Assembly: GCA_003993805.1 (NCBI GenBank)
Contig: RSEF01000001.1
Location: 178,689,564 to 178,753,563 of the forward strand
DNA: 64,000 nt
Direction: 5' to 3'
Source of the DNA: Himantopus leucocephalus
Lineage: Eukaryota; Chordata; Aves; Charadriiformes; Recurvirostridae
The position numbers and the translations under genes are program-made. Under the pieces are notes generated by a model that was not told the DNA's origin, ran no database searches, and saw nothing but the letters and a program-made list of their open reading frames with translations. Below are positions 37,103 to 50,796 of the stretch, in pieces (position 1 is the stretch's first letter; every line of letters begins with the position of its first letter).

Positions 37103-37239
37103 CACAAGGAACTTCTCCTTCCCTGGCCATTACAAGCTGATGGGACAGATTATTTCCTTCTGTTGTTAGGNCACAAGGAACTTCTCCTTCCCTGGCCATT
37201 ACAAGCTGATGGGACAGATTATTTCCTTCTGTTGTTAGG
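37103..37239. repeat. exact 68-bp direct duplication around a single N (probable false duplication)
   Basis: 37103-37170 and 37172-37239 are identical over 68 bases (starting CACAAGGAACTTCTCC, ending CTTCTGTTGTTAGG) and are separated only by the N at 37171. Perfect identity with one N at the join is the signature of two contig ends that overlap but were placed end to end. The true genome probably has one copy. Confidence 0.9.
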
Positions 37240-39343
37240 TGGCCTTTTACAGATTTGACTGCACCCCTCCATTATTTTTTCCGTGTGTCTTTCCATCAGT
37301 CTTCCTTTTATGTTGTCTCCAGATCTCTTATAATTCTTGCTGGATGCTTTCCAGTATGCCCGCATGCTCACGTTAGGTAACCTAGTGATGCTGCAGAAAT
37401 GCAATATTTGTATTTCATTAAAATCTCGGTCTGGCTCCAGTTACAATGGGGTAATTTCAAGTTCAAAGTTTCCATTTCAGATTCATTGAAATATCTACCT
37501 ACGCAGAATTAGTCTGACTACAACTGTCTTCCCGTTGACTAAAGGAGAAGGGTAAAATGCTTGCCTGGCATCATTTTACCATAGGCTAATTTCAGGTAAT
37601 GAAGATAAACCAGGTTTATTTTATGAGTGTAGTCAGGTACTTGCTTTTGAAGAAGCTTTAGTCACAGTCCCAGAGCTGTTGTAAAGAGAGACTGACTGAG
37701 TATTTCAGTTTACCCTGAAGAGATTAGAAACAGGTTTGCTTATGCGATTATTGGCATCAGTTTTACTGAGCTAAAGTAGGAGTGCTCACATGGTCATTAC
37801 TGTCTTTGCTTAATTAAAATGAGCTGAAAACATACCTTTTCATTAGACCAATATTAAGCTACAGTTTTGTTTAGATAAAAGCAGAACATTAAGTAGGCAT
37901 TGAATATTAGTGCTGATGTAGCTATGATGCAAATAGATACATGTGTTTATAAATACATAAAGCCTTAAACTAAAATGGCTCTGCCATTTTTCCTTTTACT
38001 TACCATAATCTGAGGGAAAACTCATGAGGTAACTATCGCACACTGATTTATACACAGCAGCTTTTAAGGGTTGATCAAGTGTCTGAGATTACCTGTGTGC
38101 TCAAGGCAGGTAGAAGTTTGCCTTTAATATTGTCTGACAAATTTCTTCATGTTCAAGTTTTCAAACAGAGAAAATAAGTGTTAAAATGCTAAATGTGTTT
38201 TATGAGATGCCCTGAGGAAACCTTCTTACACATAACTTTGCTTGAATTTGATGTGCTGGCATTACATTTTGTAATTTTCGTGTTTTGTTTCTTTCTGGTA
38301 GCTTTAACCTCCTCCCTTATCAGTGCTCTCCAGGTCTCACAGGGAGTAGTGGCCAATGGTGAATTCACTGTGCTTCTTGCTATTTCTATGTAATTTGTCT
38401 GAAATTTTATGGGCATACTCCAGCATTTCATCTTTTTTCCTTTATGACTGTAATTAGTTTTCTGGGTTTATCTCTTAATTTTTCATGCTACCAATTTCTG
38501 TTTCTTAAAAGAATCGTTCTGTTGCAATGTTTTTAATTTCAGTGGTTCTTACAGCTCATCTGTGTAGAAAAGTAACAACAAAAATCCAAACTAAGGAGTC
38601 CTCAATTTAAAGTGCCAGATTTACTGCAGAATAACGTCCTGGTCAATGGTATTGAGCAGACAGCCTCTCCATTTATTATATATCAAGTGAAGCACAGACA
38701 TTGTTTGGCCTCCAGATCATAAATGAAAACTGGTAGCCTGGCAATTGAGCTCTGTTTTCTTTTAATCTATTATCATGGCATTTTTCTCTTGAAAAAAGGA
38801 GGAAAAACCAGTTTGCTGGAGACATGGCATGGAGCTCTTTATCCTGACAAAGAGTTTCATACCCCGTAACACTGAAGGACACACAGAACTGATACGTCTT
38901 AGCCTGGATTATGGCAAGTGAAAAAATAGCTCAACAGTTTTAGACGTGAGCGAGGGGCAGGTGAGTGGGAATTTTTGGGGACTCTTGAGTGAGTCTTTTC
39001 TGCCTAAAACCATATATTTTAAAATATATTTCATTAGAAATATTGTGATCTTTGTCACTTCAGACAGAGGGCAAGTAAATTTTTCTTGTAAAACGAAGTT
39101 CTATTCTGACTTTTGGGGCATTATTGAAGAAGCCCTGTAGCTACAGCCAAATAGATGCCCATGGTAATGCAGCAGATGGGTTTCTTTGTTTTCCCCCTAG
39201 GAAGCATGCAGTAGTTCTTTTCAGAATATGAGTTTAACATCAAAATAATTACAAAAGGTTTGGGTTTTTTTAAATAGTTTCTGTTTATCTGTGGCACATC
39301 TGTCAGGCATGTAGGCAGTCAACAGTAGAACCTGAAGGCGTTG
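37240..39343. other. non-coding unique sequence
   Basis: No gene recognised. The last ~120 bases before the 1000-N gap do not resemble CR1, though the other side of the gap does. Confidence 0.5.
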
Positions 39344-40343
39344 NNNNNNNNNNNNNNNNNNNNNNNNNNNNNNNNNNNNNNNNNNNNNNNNNNNNNNNNN
39401 NNNNNNNNNNNNNNNNNNNNNNNNNNNNNNNNNNNNNNNNNNNNNNNNNNNNNNNNNNNNNNNNNNNNNNNNNNNNNNNNNNNNNNNNNNNNNNNNNNNN
39501 NNNNNNNNNNNNNNNNNNNNNNNNNNNNNNNNNNNNNNNNNNNNNNNNNNNNNNNNNNNNNNNNNNNNNNNNNNNNNNNNNNNNNNNNNNNNNNNNNNNN
39601 NNNNNNNNNNNNNNNNNNNNNNNNNNNNNNNNNNNNNNNNNNNNNNNNNNNNNNNNNNNNNNNNNNNNNNNNNNNNNNNNNNNNNNNNNNNNNNNNNNNN
39701 NNNNNNNNNNNNNNNNNNNNNNNNNNNNNNNNNNNNNNNNNNNNNNNNNNNNNNNNNNNNNNNNNNNNNNNNNNNNNNNNNNNNNNNNNNNNNNNNNNNN
39801 NNNNNNNNNNNNNNNNNNNNNNNNNNNNNNNNNNNNNNNNNNNNNNNNNNNNNNNNNNNNNNNNNNNNNNNNNNNNNNNNNNNNNNNNNNNNNNNNNNNN
39901 NNNNNNNNNNNNNNNNNNNNNNNNNNNNNNNNNNNNNNNNNNNNNNNNNNNNNNNNNNNNNNNNNNNNNNNNNNNNNNNNNNNNNNNNNNNNNNNNNNNN
40001 NNNNNNNNNNNNNNNNNNNNNNNNNNNNNNNNNNNNNNNNNNNNNNNNNNNNNNNNNNNNNNNNNNNNNNNNNNNNNNNNNNNNNNNNNNNNNNNNNNNN
40101 NNNNNNNNNNNNNNNNNNNNNNNNNNNNNNNNNNNNNNNNNNNNNNNNNNNNNNNNNNNNNNNNNNNNNNNNNNNNNNNNNNNNNNNNNNNNNNNNNNNN
40201 NNNNNNNNNNNNNNNNNNNNNNNNNNNNNNNNNNNNNNNNNNNNNNNNNNNNNNNNNNNNNNNNNNNNNNNNNNNNNNNNNNNNNNNNNNNNNNNNNNNN
40301 NNNNNNNNNNNNNNNNNNNNNNNNNNNNNNNNNNNNNNNNNNN
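39344..40343. other. assembly gap, 1000 N
   Basis: Exactly 1000 Ns, a round number that may be a placeholder or an estimate. Right flank: minus-strand CR1 running into the gap. Left flank: unique DNA. Open frames crossing this gap are artefacts. Confidence 0.97.
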
Positions 40344-40508
40344 TCCTCTAAGCCTTCTTTTCTCAAGGCTGAACAAACCCAATTCTTTCAGCCTTTCCTC
40401 ATATGGCAGGCTTCCCAGTGCTTTGATCATCTTTGTGTCCCTTTTTTGGACCCTCTTCAGCTTGTCCACATCTTTTTTGTATAGCAGGGACCAAAACTGA
40501 ACATAAAT
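40344..40508 (-). mobile_element. CR1 ORF2 C-terminal fragment entering the gap
   Basis: On the minus strand the visible part encodes '[19 protein letters not shown]', then '[22 protein letters not shown]', one of the best conserved parts of the CR1 reverse transcriptase C-terminus, in one open frame up to the gap. Upstream of about 40508 the reading no longer fits CR1 (5' truncation point). The remainder of ORF2 and the 3' tail should lie in the 1000-N gap. Confidence 0.88.
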
Positions 40509-43500
40509 TGACCAAATTTCCCCAACTTCCCACCTTTTCCTATTTAGACTGTGGCTAGACCCAGCCCTGTAAACCTCAGATGGACTCCAATACAGTTGTC
40601 CCACATGCTTATGAGATTGGCATCCATAGACAAATGCTGGTATCTCCAGTTTCAGGAGAGGAGGTAAGAGTCATTCAGCTTGACTTTTTTTTCCTCTGAG
40701 ATAGTCATAATTAGGCAGTTGTTACAACAGACTAAACAGCTAAATCCCAGGTCCTTAATACTATAAAAAGCAACCACTTACAATTTCCTATTAACATCTG
40801 TTTTGATATTTCAAGAGACACCTGCCAGAGAAAGGCACCTCAGAGACTAGTTGAAAACAGTTATTACCCTCAGCGCACAATAACCAGTTTATGTAGAAGG
40901 TTGATTACAGATATTTGGAAGTTAGCCCCATACATGTTGCTGAAGGACTGATATTTCAAGTGTTTTGGTCAGGAGGCCAGGAGCAAAGAAGATTAGCCTC
41001 TCTAGGAGAGCTCTGTGTGCATGAAAGCTCTCTTAGATTATGCCCCCTTGCTGGCATAGAGGGGAAAGAGGGGAAGCTGGAGGAATGAACCAATGAACGT
41101 GCTTAAATATGTTTTATATACATTTCATTGGATATTTATCTAAAATTCATACAAAAAATAATCATGTAACTGCAACTCCAGTAAAAGGCCTCCTAATCCT
41201 TCTTCCCATATAATAGAGCCCCGGACTTGACACCTGGGTGGTCCAGACAGTCAGATACAACCAAAAGTAAGAAGCAAGTAACAAGAGCTCTAAATCTCTT
41301 GCTAGAAAGAGGACTCAGACTAGTAGCTGTGTACTTCAGGGAAGGAGATATACATTGTTTCTGCTTCGCTTCCCATCCCTTCTTTCCTCCTTCCCTCCTT
41401 TCCACAAAGCACTGTTTAATTAAACTATTCATTTGCTCAATTCATCACATACATCCGTAGAAGTCTTTGTCCAGACAAACTAGGTTTATTTTCCCAGGTT
41501 TCTAGATGAATATGCAAATCTGTTTTAGTAAAGAGACTTCTAGAAGCCTTTTGTTGTTGCCAATAAGGCCTGACAAAAAGATTACTGCTATTAAGTTTTA
41601 TCTGGGGAAAAAAAGCTGTGGTATATGAAATCTTACCTTTAAGGGGTTCATCTTGGGAAGTGTGTCACTGATCAAAAAGGATCTTGCCCCATTACCAGAG
41701 ACCCCAATATGACGTCTAAATTGCTCAACAAAGTGTGCCATTTTGGCTGGCCTGAAGGCCAGGTGGCACCAGCTTGCTTACCTCAAACTGGCTTAGGACT
41801 AATGTCCTAGAGATTTGTCTTGGAGATTGCTAGGAGAAGCAGTCCGAAACAAAGCCAGTGAATGAGCTAGGAATTGAGTGATGTAGATCATCTTGGCTAT
41901 AGTGCCTGAGCTCCTTCCCCAGTCCTCTTCTGTTCAGCAGTGATGACTGAGCCCTACCCTCACCTTTCAACATCTACTGTGGAAATGAGATGGCACTAAC
42001 ATACAACTAATGAGTGCCTGCACCCTTTTAGAGGAGTCTCAGGTAGTAGGTCTCACCACCTGCCAGGGGGACTGGGCAGAGTTTGAGTCATATGGTTTCA
42101 TTTTGTGCTGCAGGACAGAAAAGCAAAGAGAGCAGAGGGAGCACAGCTAACGCCTCACAGCACCTGAGGTGTTAACTAGAGCAGCAACTAAGCCTGGAGT
42201 GTATTAGATGCGAGACAGACCAGAGTCTGTCCAAGCAATAAGGAAAGATTGATTCTGAGCTCATACCACATTCAGGCATCAATGACAATTACTAAGAGCT
42301 GTAGTAATGCAGCTCAAGAAAGCAGAGGAGGTCACTCAAAGTAGGACAGAATAGAGGAGGTAGCTCTGCTAGCTGCTTCGGATTGTTCTTCAGAAAGCTT
42401 TGGTTATTCCAAGCTATTACCTGTACAGAGATCCTGGTACATGGCTTTTAACTAAGGCTGTCAGACTACAGCATTGCGCCACAGTTTACTCCTCTGTGTG
42501 CAGTGTGTTGCACCATTCATGGCACATACAGCAGAGTCCCAGGGAGTCTCCTGCAAGTGGTTCTGCAGAAGCTGATACCAACACAAAAGTTCCTGAGTCT
42601 AGCTGTTAGCTAGGGATGGTGCTGACAGCTCTTTGGAAGGGTCTTATGATTAAGGATCTCAAGATTGTCAGCCACCCTGCCCAGAGCTGCCTTGGAATGA
42701 TCCCATGGCATTCATCTTTCCAGGTCATCTTTTGATGGATGGTTTGTTTATCGAGATAATCTCTCTTGGAGAGTAACTCTTCTGCCAAAGTGACGAACTG
42801 ACTGAGTTGTCACCTCAAAGGCTGTGCTTTACTCATGCTCTTTTGGTTTAATGCAGATTTAAAAAACGTTCCGGGCACTACAGAGCATCCAAAGGACTTC
42901 TAGCCTGTGACGGAGCACATATCTGCACCAAAAGCTGCTAGCGGTATTACGTTACATGAACGGTCAGCTGTAAGTTTGTATCCTGTGGTATTTTCCTTTG
43001 GACACGGGAACATAGCCATTTAAAAAAGAACAACCAAAACCCTCTACTGTGTTGGTAATACTTCTTACAGATGTTATTAATTGCCCTCTGTGACAGAAAA
43101 ATATTTTTCCTCACGCAAAAGTCTCTTACAAACATGATTTAGGGATTTTTTTTTTTTTAAATAATATTTTTATCACACCTTCAGGCATTACCTTTCTACA
43201 ACATTTTGGCAAGTACAAGGTGTACTGTCATGTCACGGAATATCATATGACTAGCAGTAAAAATAAACCGATGTACGGAGTACCTCTGTCCTGCAGAGCT
43301 GCTTGAGGCACTGCATAGCTTAATATAAACATCCTGAAATATATAAACATGTACTGATTAAAACCTACCACTAAAAATTCAAACAAATGAGAATAAAGTG
43401 AGCATGAAAAAAAAGGTTTTATGAGCTAAATAAACCCAAAGTGACTGTTGTTTAGAATTAACACATTCAAGTTCATCTAACTGGTGCTAGATCAATTACT

Positions 43501-44785
43501 TTAACGCAAAGCCCAGGTCTGGCATCTGTACACAGATTGGAAAAGTTTTCTTAATAAATAATTTCACGGCTCTCAAATGAGACTAATCACTAAAACACTC
43601 CTCCACACGCCTGCTAATAGTAGAATTTGGCTTCCACAAGTCAGTTCAAAAACTATTATAAACATCAATCTTGTTTTCTGAAAAAGTTCTGTTAAATTAC
43701 ATCCTAGCTCTCCAGACACCACCAACAGTAGTAATTAAATGTGTTTTGATTATAATAGGATCTTAGACATGCAGTTCATTTGCAAGAATTACATTCAGGC
43801 ATCTACAGTCTGGTACTAAATCTCACTCTTAACTGGTGAAAACTTGAGAATTTAGAACTCCGTTCAATAGCTTAAATACAAAAGGGCATCACGCTGGGCC
43901 TCCTGCCTGCCACAAGGGAAGAGCACAGGCCTCCCACAGGTCCTGTACTGATCTACTAGTCTCATGTGGATGGCTCAAGACACCCTATGGCAACAGGCAA
44001 CTACATTTAGACAACTGAATTGGTTCCTACACGTCAACTTTTAAATGAGATGAACAATATCACAGAAGTGCCTGCTTCTCTCTACTGAGTGTAGAGAAAG
44101 AATAGCTGGTAGCTCAGGTATCCAAACTGAGCAGAAGAATCCTGCTGCAGATGACTTGCGTAAGGATGGTGGTGACTCAACAGCAGCTGGAGGATGAACT
44201 TTTCCCATTTGAAAAACCATAAAGTGGAGCTAGATAAGTAAAGACTACCTCAGTCTTTGTGCGGCTCCAGAGACAGATACCTTGTCTTGAAGGTGCATCG
44301 AGTGTACCTACCTCCTTGAAAGGAAAACAAGGAAAGCACCAATTTCATTTCCTATCTGTGGCTCTCATCCTGGAGAGAGAGAACTGTTCTTAATACCAAG
44401 CTTACAGTTTCCAGCTACATTTCAGTGTTTCCATGTGTCAGGAGCCACGGACTACCTACTCATACAAAAGCTCCTGTACTGCTGTTTGCCCTTCATGTTT
44501 TCCTTGGCCTTACAGGATGACTAGTGCAGGTACTCTCCTGGTGTAAACTCACCCCAAGGAATTTGGTCTTGGGCCAGGGCAGACTGTAGTTTCCAAATCT
44601 CAAGTTTAATAATGAAAAGCATGTATTTCAGAAGAGCTCTGGGGAATGAATGTTAAAACATACTCAATATAAAAACTCCAAAACCATCAAATAAGAAGAA
44701 ATTATATCAGCCATAAGGAATTTCAAAATAGAAATGTAGCAAGGAACTCATACAGCCAGGTAAGGAACTCATTTTTAATAAGATT
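40509..44785. other. non-coding unique sequence
   Basis: About 4.3 kb without a recognised gene. Frames at 41193-41460 (both strands) and 42400-42609 show no motif. A 12-T run lies near 43150. Confidence 0.5.
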
Positions 44786-44990
44786 AATTTTTCACTCTGA
44801 GGGTGGTGAGGCACTGAAACAGATTGCCCAGGGAAGTTGTGGAGGCCCCATCCCTGGAAGTGTTCGAGGCCAGGCTGGATGGGGCTTTGAGCAGCCTGGT
44901 CCAGTGCAAGGTGTCCCTGCCCATGGCAGGGGGGTTGGAACTACATGATCGTTAAGGTCCCTTCCAACCTAAATGATTCTATGATTCTAA
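44786..44990 (+). mobile_element. CR1 3' end, short
   Basis: About 205 bp of CR1 end, plus strand. Landmarks are CTGAGGGTGGTGAGGCACTG (44796), TTGTGGAGGCCCCATCCCTG (44838), GTTCGAGGCCAGGCTGGATG, CCTGCCCATGGCAGGGGGGT, the AACTACATGATCGTTAAGG block and the tail ATGATTCTATGATTCTA. A TAAGAT hexamer occurs just before (44779) and just after (44988) the element; this could be a short target duplication but may be chance. The subfamily differs from the copies at 47451 and 53529. Confidence 0.92.
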
Positions 44991-47450
44991 GATGGGTTTT
45001 GGGGTGTGTTATATCGGAAAGGAGAGGTTAACAAGGATGGGAAAATCACGTATGATTGTATACAGTGAAAGTAGCTAAAAGTTTTGTCACCTTCATGGAA
45101 AAGCACTGGAAAAACCAAGGTAAGGGGGCTGGAAAAATGTGGTTTTCACAGTAAAAATCATAGTTAAAAAAATCACAGCAAAAATCACTCTTTTATCTGA
45201 TAATTAACATCTTGTGTTAATCCTCAGGAAAGTTGGTGTTGGACCTTCCTTTTATATCTTGACCCCATTTCAGATTAAGTTTTTGAATTTGCTTTAAGTG
45301 CTAAGAGTTTCCATTTTCTATGGTCAGTCTTCTCAAGAATAGTTAAGATTCCAGCACTGTCTCTTCTCTAAGAATCACTCAGCTCTCATTCTCACCTAGC
45401 ATGTTGGAAAATCTATTGTTTTTCATTACTTTAAGTCAAATCTCAAGGGCCATCCAGGAGCTATTGTGTGATGGAGAATTTGTCTTGATTTTGCTTCTCT
45501 GCTTCCTAAAAATGATTCAGTTTCCTCAGAGTCTTTTATGCAATGGCTTTTTCATCTGTAGCAAGATTACGGATACTGTAAAGTATTTCTGCAAGCTCTC
45601 CCTTTCCCAAGTCCTATCTGCTGTTAGTTGCTTTGAATTCTCCAAGTTTTCAAAGCATGTGATAGCCGCTACACTTTCCATTTTCTCATCTGGACATGCT
45701 TTGCCTGCATTAGATCCAGCCCTTTGTCAGAACATGTCACTTAACAAAATCTGAATGTACAATAATAGAGCCAAGATCCATCACCCCCAGTTATTAATAT
45801 TTGGGTGAGAAAATTGAGGCAGAAATGTAAATATCTGATCCTTAACTGTAGTCAATGGAGAGAAGTAAGCACTTCAGAAAGACTGAATTACCTTCCTGAT
45901 CCATACTTCCCCTCTATTGACTAAATAAGGAGATAACATTCATATTTAGATACTGTAGTTAGATGCATAACTTTCATGGGAATACATCCAAGAAAAAAAA
46001 TAATTATACTTTTAACACAAAGGAAAATGGTCAAGTTAAAGCCAGGATCTTCTTGTGTACGTACCTCTATTTATTTTGCATATATTATGGTAAAAACAAA
46101 GCGATTGTACTGCTGTCAGGCTGAGGTAGCTAGTGTGATTAAGCTCAAGCCTTGAATTTCAAGGTAAGATCTTAAAATCTTTTAAAAAATTCTCTATTTA
46201 AAACCAGAAAATTAAATTTCGCGTAATTTCCTAGGGGTATTACTAACTTCAACACAAAATTTAGACCTCTGTATTGTCTGACTCTCCCTCTTACAAAATT
46301 CTGAAATAGGTAATTTATATTTTTTGTGTACTGAATTCTGGTAAAAATGAAAACTCAATTCCCAGAAAACTACTTTTGGAATAAGGACAAAAGACAGACA
46401 ACCTGATTTTCTTCTCTGTTATCTGTTGAGAGAGTACTGCTTCTTGTACATAGCTGTTACTTTGTAAAGCCACTACACATCAACATAAGATGTGTCCCAT
46501 TTATATCTGTTCAGGAATGCACGAAGTGTGAGTGACTTTAACTCCTGGGGAAACAAGTGGTTCATATAACTCCAGGAGTCAGAAGTAAACAATTTGCGAG
46601 CAGAAACCATGGAGGAGTGTACTTGCGTAGTGGAGAAGAACAGCAGTAAGTGGTGACAAATCAACATTTAAGGATAAGAATTATAATTTGGCAGAGCATT
46701 AAAACCAAGAATATGATGAAATTAAAAAACCTGAGGACAAATGTCTAACTGCTACTTAATTAGTATGATGGGTGCCTCCCTTGTTGTCTATCAGCACCTT
46801 ATTTCTGCACAAATTCCAGTAGTTACTTGATTAGCTACAGTCCATCATATTTGCTCTGATCTGTCAAAAATGACTTCAGACACAAAATGTTTACTATACA
46901 AGCAGCATCAATATTATATATGAGTGTGTGTACAAAGAAGACGGAGAAAGTTTATCTTCCAGTGCCATTTAAGTCTTTCCAAAGTCACCCATGAGCACAT
47001 GTCAAATGACATTGAATCACTTGTTTTAAATGTATAAAACCACCTTCCATAGTTGTCGCCAGGAACACAAGCAGCATTTGGATGAAATGTACCTTACTTT
47101 TGACAACAACAAAGTCTTTTAATTCAATTAATATAAAAGCTAATGTTCCACTGGCAGGACATGGATAACAGCCTTTGCAACCATCCCAGAGACCCTAGGA
47201 AACGACAGGTGTATGTTGTTAGATTGAGGGCAAGATTCCTCTCTCCGCAAAGTCTGATCTAGTTGCCTAGGTCTTCTCTGTTTTAATGGAGACACTGGCA
47301 CCTCCATAAGGAAGCTGATCTGAATAAAGGTCTTAGCAAAAGAGAAAAATTGCTCCAAAGAGAAACTTATCTTTCTTAATTGAATATAGAGAATTCCTGT
47401 ATGACTAGCTTGGAGGAAATACCTTACTTTTGGATAGCTAAAGTTAGCTT
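44991..47450. other. non-coding unique sequence
   Basis: No gene recognised. The 117-codon frame at 45401-45754 plus is cysteine-, leucine- and phenylalanine-rich as expected for T-rich DNA and matches no family I know. Confidence 0.5.
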
Positions 47451-47630
47451 TGACAGAGCAGTAGAACAGGCTGCCCAGAGAGGTTGTGGAGTCTCCTTCT
47501 CTGGAGAGATTCAAAACCCGCCTGGATGCGTTCCTGCGCAATCTGCTCCAGGCAGACCTGCTTTGGCAGGGGAGGTTGGACTAGATGACCTCCAGAGGTC
47601 CCTTCCAACCCCTATCATTCTGTGATTCTG
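47451..47630 (+). mobile_element. CR1 3' end, short, well preserved
   Basis: About 180 bp, plus strand. Landmarks are GACAGAGCAGTAGAACAGGC, TGCCCAGAGAGGTTGTGGAG, TCTCCTTCTCTGGAGAGATT, the GGTTGGACTAGATGACCTCC AGAGGTCCC block and the tail ATTCTGTGATTCTG. It is close in wording to the chicken-type CR1 consensus that I know, hence fairly young. The antisense open frame over it (47140-47541) is a shadow. Confidence 0.93.
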
Positions 47631-50600
47631 CAAATAAATCACACCTTTAGAAATTATATTTTGGAAGAATTTTTTATATGTCAGAAACAGTGAAGAACAG
47701 ATGACAGAGAAACATCATGCACCTGTAGTGACACTGGAGTGGGGAAGGCAGCGGGCCCAGCAGGAGCAAGCGGCATGTACGACGTGGTTGTTCCCTACCA
47801 GTTGCTCCACCTGCCAGTTTTTCTCTCCCCTTAGATTAACAGATCAACTACCCAAATCACCTTTCTTGTTTTGTTACTTGTTTGTCATATTTTAGGCTTT
47901 TTCTGGGCCTGAACTGTGAACACATGAAAGCAATGTAAGAGCAGACACATACAGTAGGCAAACATTATAAATGAAACAAAAAAGAAAGGCCCCTTTTGTA
48001 TTTGAACTATATCCCACAAGCAAATTTTGTTTTAATACGGATATGCTGCTGGAAACACCTTCTCATATTGACTAGACAGTTTGTGCCCTAGTGCAGTTCA
48101 GGTGTTACTGCTGGTGACAGCTAAAACTAGTTTGCATTTCCACCGGCAAGGTGATTGTCTTGATAGATTTAGGTCAAAGCACTGAGGCAAAGATTCACAC
48201 CTGGTCTGGAGAACTGAAAGGCTCAGGAACTACAGATGAAAACCCGCACTGTATTTAAACAAAGGGTCTAGTTTTTTTCAGTGCTGTTGTGGTTTGCTCA
48301 CTGTAGTCATGCACAAAAAACCTGCCTTCTCAAAGCTGGAAGGGTTTTCCTTTCTACCCTTTATGTTTTAAATCTAAATTGGCCCAGTTGTTGGCTTTTG
48401 AGTTTGCTTTGTATAATTTAGCCACTGTTTCCTATAAAATACTTAGAACTAATAAAAACAAATATTACTCAAGAAACCTTAGAAGACATGGACACAATGA
48501 CAATAAGCAGTAAGTTATCTCCACCAATGAATTTCCTATCTTCCTGTGTCTGTCTCCTAAACCCTAGGCTACTCACATCCAATAGTGCTTTGCAATGTAT
48601 ATAAAAGACACTGCAAATGCAGAACACATTGTTTGTGTTAAACCAAAAAATAGTCCATTATGGTACTGCAGACCTATATGTCCTCTGATTCCTTCATGTT
48701 TCTATTACAAGCACAGGACCCAGATCCATCAGTGAGTTCCCCTAGCCCAAATCCTGTGCCCAGAAGAGGTACAGCAGTTCAAGCATTTTGAACAGTGCCC
48801 ACCGAGAGCAGGCAATGGGCCATCCAAAAGACACCCCAGATTCCCAAGGGCATTCTTGTAAAAGCACTTTCTTCTCCAGCTGTGACCAAACCTGAAAGAA
48901 TTGAGCTAAGCAGAGCCACGAGCGCTGTGCCAAGCGTCAGCGCCTCCCTTACAGGATCTCTATTCAGCAAACCAAGTGGTTGTGTGTTGCTCTAGCTGAA
49001 TTGCCCAGGTGGCCTTTTAAGTGCACACCTACCAGGAGAATTTTCCAGTGCCACAGCCCAACAGAACAAAAAAGGGTATCGCTGTAGCTCGATCATTGCT
49101 CCAAGATTAAACAAACTGGCAATCCCCTCGAAAACAGATTTGATTTCACGGGGGTCAGATTAGACCTGAGACACAAAAGTCAAAAATATTTCCACAACAA
49201 CTTACCATTGTTTTACAGCCTTTCAAGGGCAAATGAGACCAAATAAAACCCTTAGCAAGCCAATGTGAATAATAATTGCCCATTTAATTTAAAGAACCTT
49301 TTCCGAGTGACCGGGTTGTCTTCCTCAACCAACAAGCAACACACCCATCCATACCTGAATTAAGGATTGCACCTCAATATAGATTTCCTCAACGTGAAAT
49401 CCAGTAGTCGGTAGAGAGAAACGCTTGTCAGGAAGGGGTGTAACAAGAAGCAGCAGGAACACAGGGATGTGAAATGTTATATGAGTTTTAGAATAGTTAG
49501 CAACAATTATTTAATGTTCAGGCGGGAGGCTGTGGAACGGGAGACAGTGTGAGCAGCCCCACTGCAATGGGTAGCAATGGAGACAGAATTCAGGAAAGAG
49601 GAGCACAGACCTGATACAGGCACCTGCACTCCTTGCTGCACCGTGCTCCAGCTTCTCTCCAGCTTTGGAAGAGCTAGAGAGCTGTGGTGGTGCTCAGGTG
49701 CTCCAAATCCTGCACAAGACAAGAGGAAGGACAAGTGGGATTAAGAAGAAAAGAGGAATGCATAAGGCATTTTCTAAGTAAATCTCTTTCTCGAAGAAAG
49801 GGAAGGCAGTGCACTGAATGCACTAGTGGACTGTTTTGTAGTAAAGCAAAAATGTAAGGATGCAGGAGAACTTGTACCCAAAGAATCCTCAGGTCACCAA
49901 AAAATCATTTGTGATAGCCAGTAAATGGGAAAGATAGAGTTGGAATTAAAAAGCGAGTTCCCTTTAACGTAGTAAAGAAAACACCCTCTAAAACAATGAG
50001 TGGACAGGAGGGCAGACAAGCTTTATTAAAGATTTAAAAAAAATAATAAAACAAATAAATCACTTTTCCTGTAGTTGTGATAGGAGTGCTCCTTAAACTG
50101 GAAGTAAGGATGCACACACTGCAGTGTTTCTGCTTTTGGGTGTCCCTTGGTGGCATTCAGTATTGAGAAGCATTTGTTAGGTGCACTAAAAGATGTGTAT
50201 ACTTAAGGCTATTACTGCTCAGGATTAAATGCGCTTCATTATAGCCAATTTGGTACCATTTGGGTATGTATTATTTGGGGAACAATACAGTTCATCCCAC
50301 TCAGATGTTTGACAAGCTACTCCCTGTCCTAAAGGAAACGTGATTTATTTCACAGAGTCTGAAAGACCCGCAGATGTACATTGAGGCAAATTTCACCATT
50401 TGCAGAACCACTGAGGTTGGGTGAATACCACAACCCTACAAACCCTATAGCTTTTATTTTCCCTACACTAGGAGTTTACTTATCCAAAGAGGAAGGAGAT
50501 ACGTATTTTAAGCATTAGGTGGTAAAGTATCCTATTATCTCAGAATCAAAACTTTCAAACTTGTGAGTGTTTACTTTCCCTCCCATCCTCCGGGCAAACA

Positions 50601-50770
50601 AAATGCAGTGCAGTTTACCAGTGCTCTGGGGAGTGTGTGTCATGCACAAAGCTTTAAAAGTTCCTGTTTATTCTGAGTGGATATTTGAGATCCTGGGACA
50701 CGGATCATAAAACTAGGCCTTTTTTCTTTTATAGTTTGCCAACAACAGACTGCTCACTCTTCTGTGGTAG
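47631..50770. other. non-coding unique sequence
   Basis: No gene recognised. Overlapping frames of 63-66 codons at 48742-48995 lie on both strands and have no recognisable motif; 49507-49734 minus (75 codons) likewise. Confidence 0.5.
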
Positions 50771-50796
50771 CATACATACATATATATATATATATC
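50771..50796. repeat. (CATA)/(TA)n microsatellite
   Basis: CATACATACA is followed by about eight TA units. Confidence 0.85.

Noticed and set aside
39221..40604. Long open frames (336-433 codons) across the first 1000-N gap
   Set aside because: They are almost entirely translated Ns. Only the CR1 part on the right edge is real coding relic.
41753..41772. Second CTCF-like word (AGGTGGCACC)
   Set aside because: The 5' half of the motif does not match.
45401..45754. 117-codon plus-strand frame rich in Leu, Phe and Cys
   Set aside because: The composition follows from T-rich DNA. No hydrophobic-segment pattern or motif is convincing, and no splice sites or promoter tie it to a gene.
47140..47541. 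133-codon minus-strand frame
   Set aside because: Its start overlaps the antisense of the CR1 at 47451-47630 and the rest has no motif.
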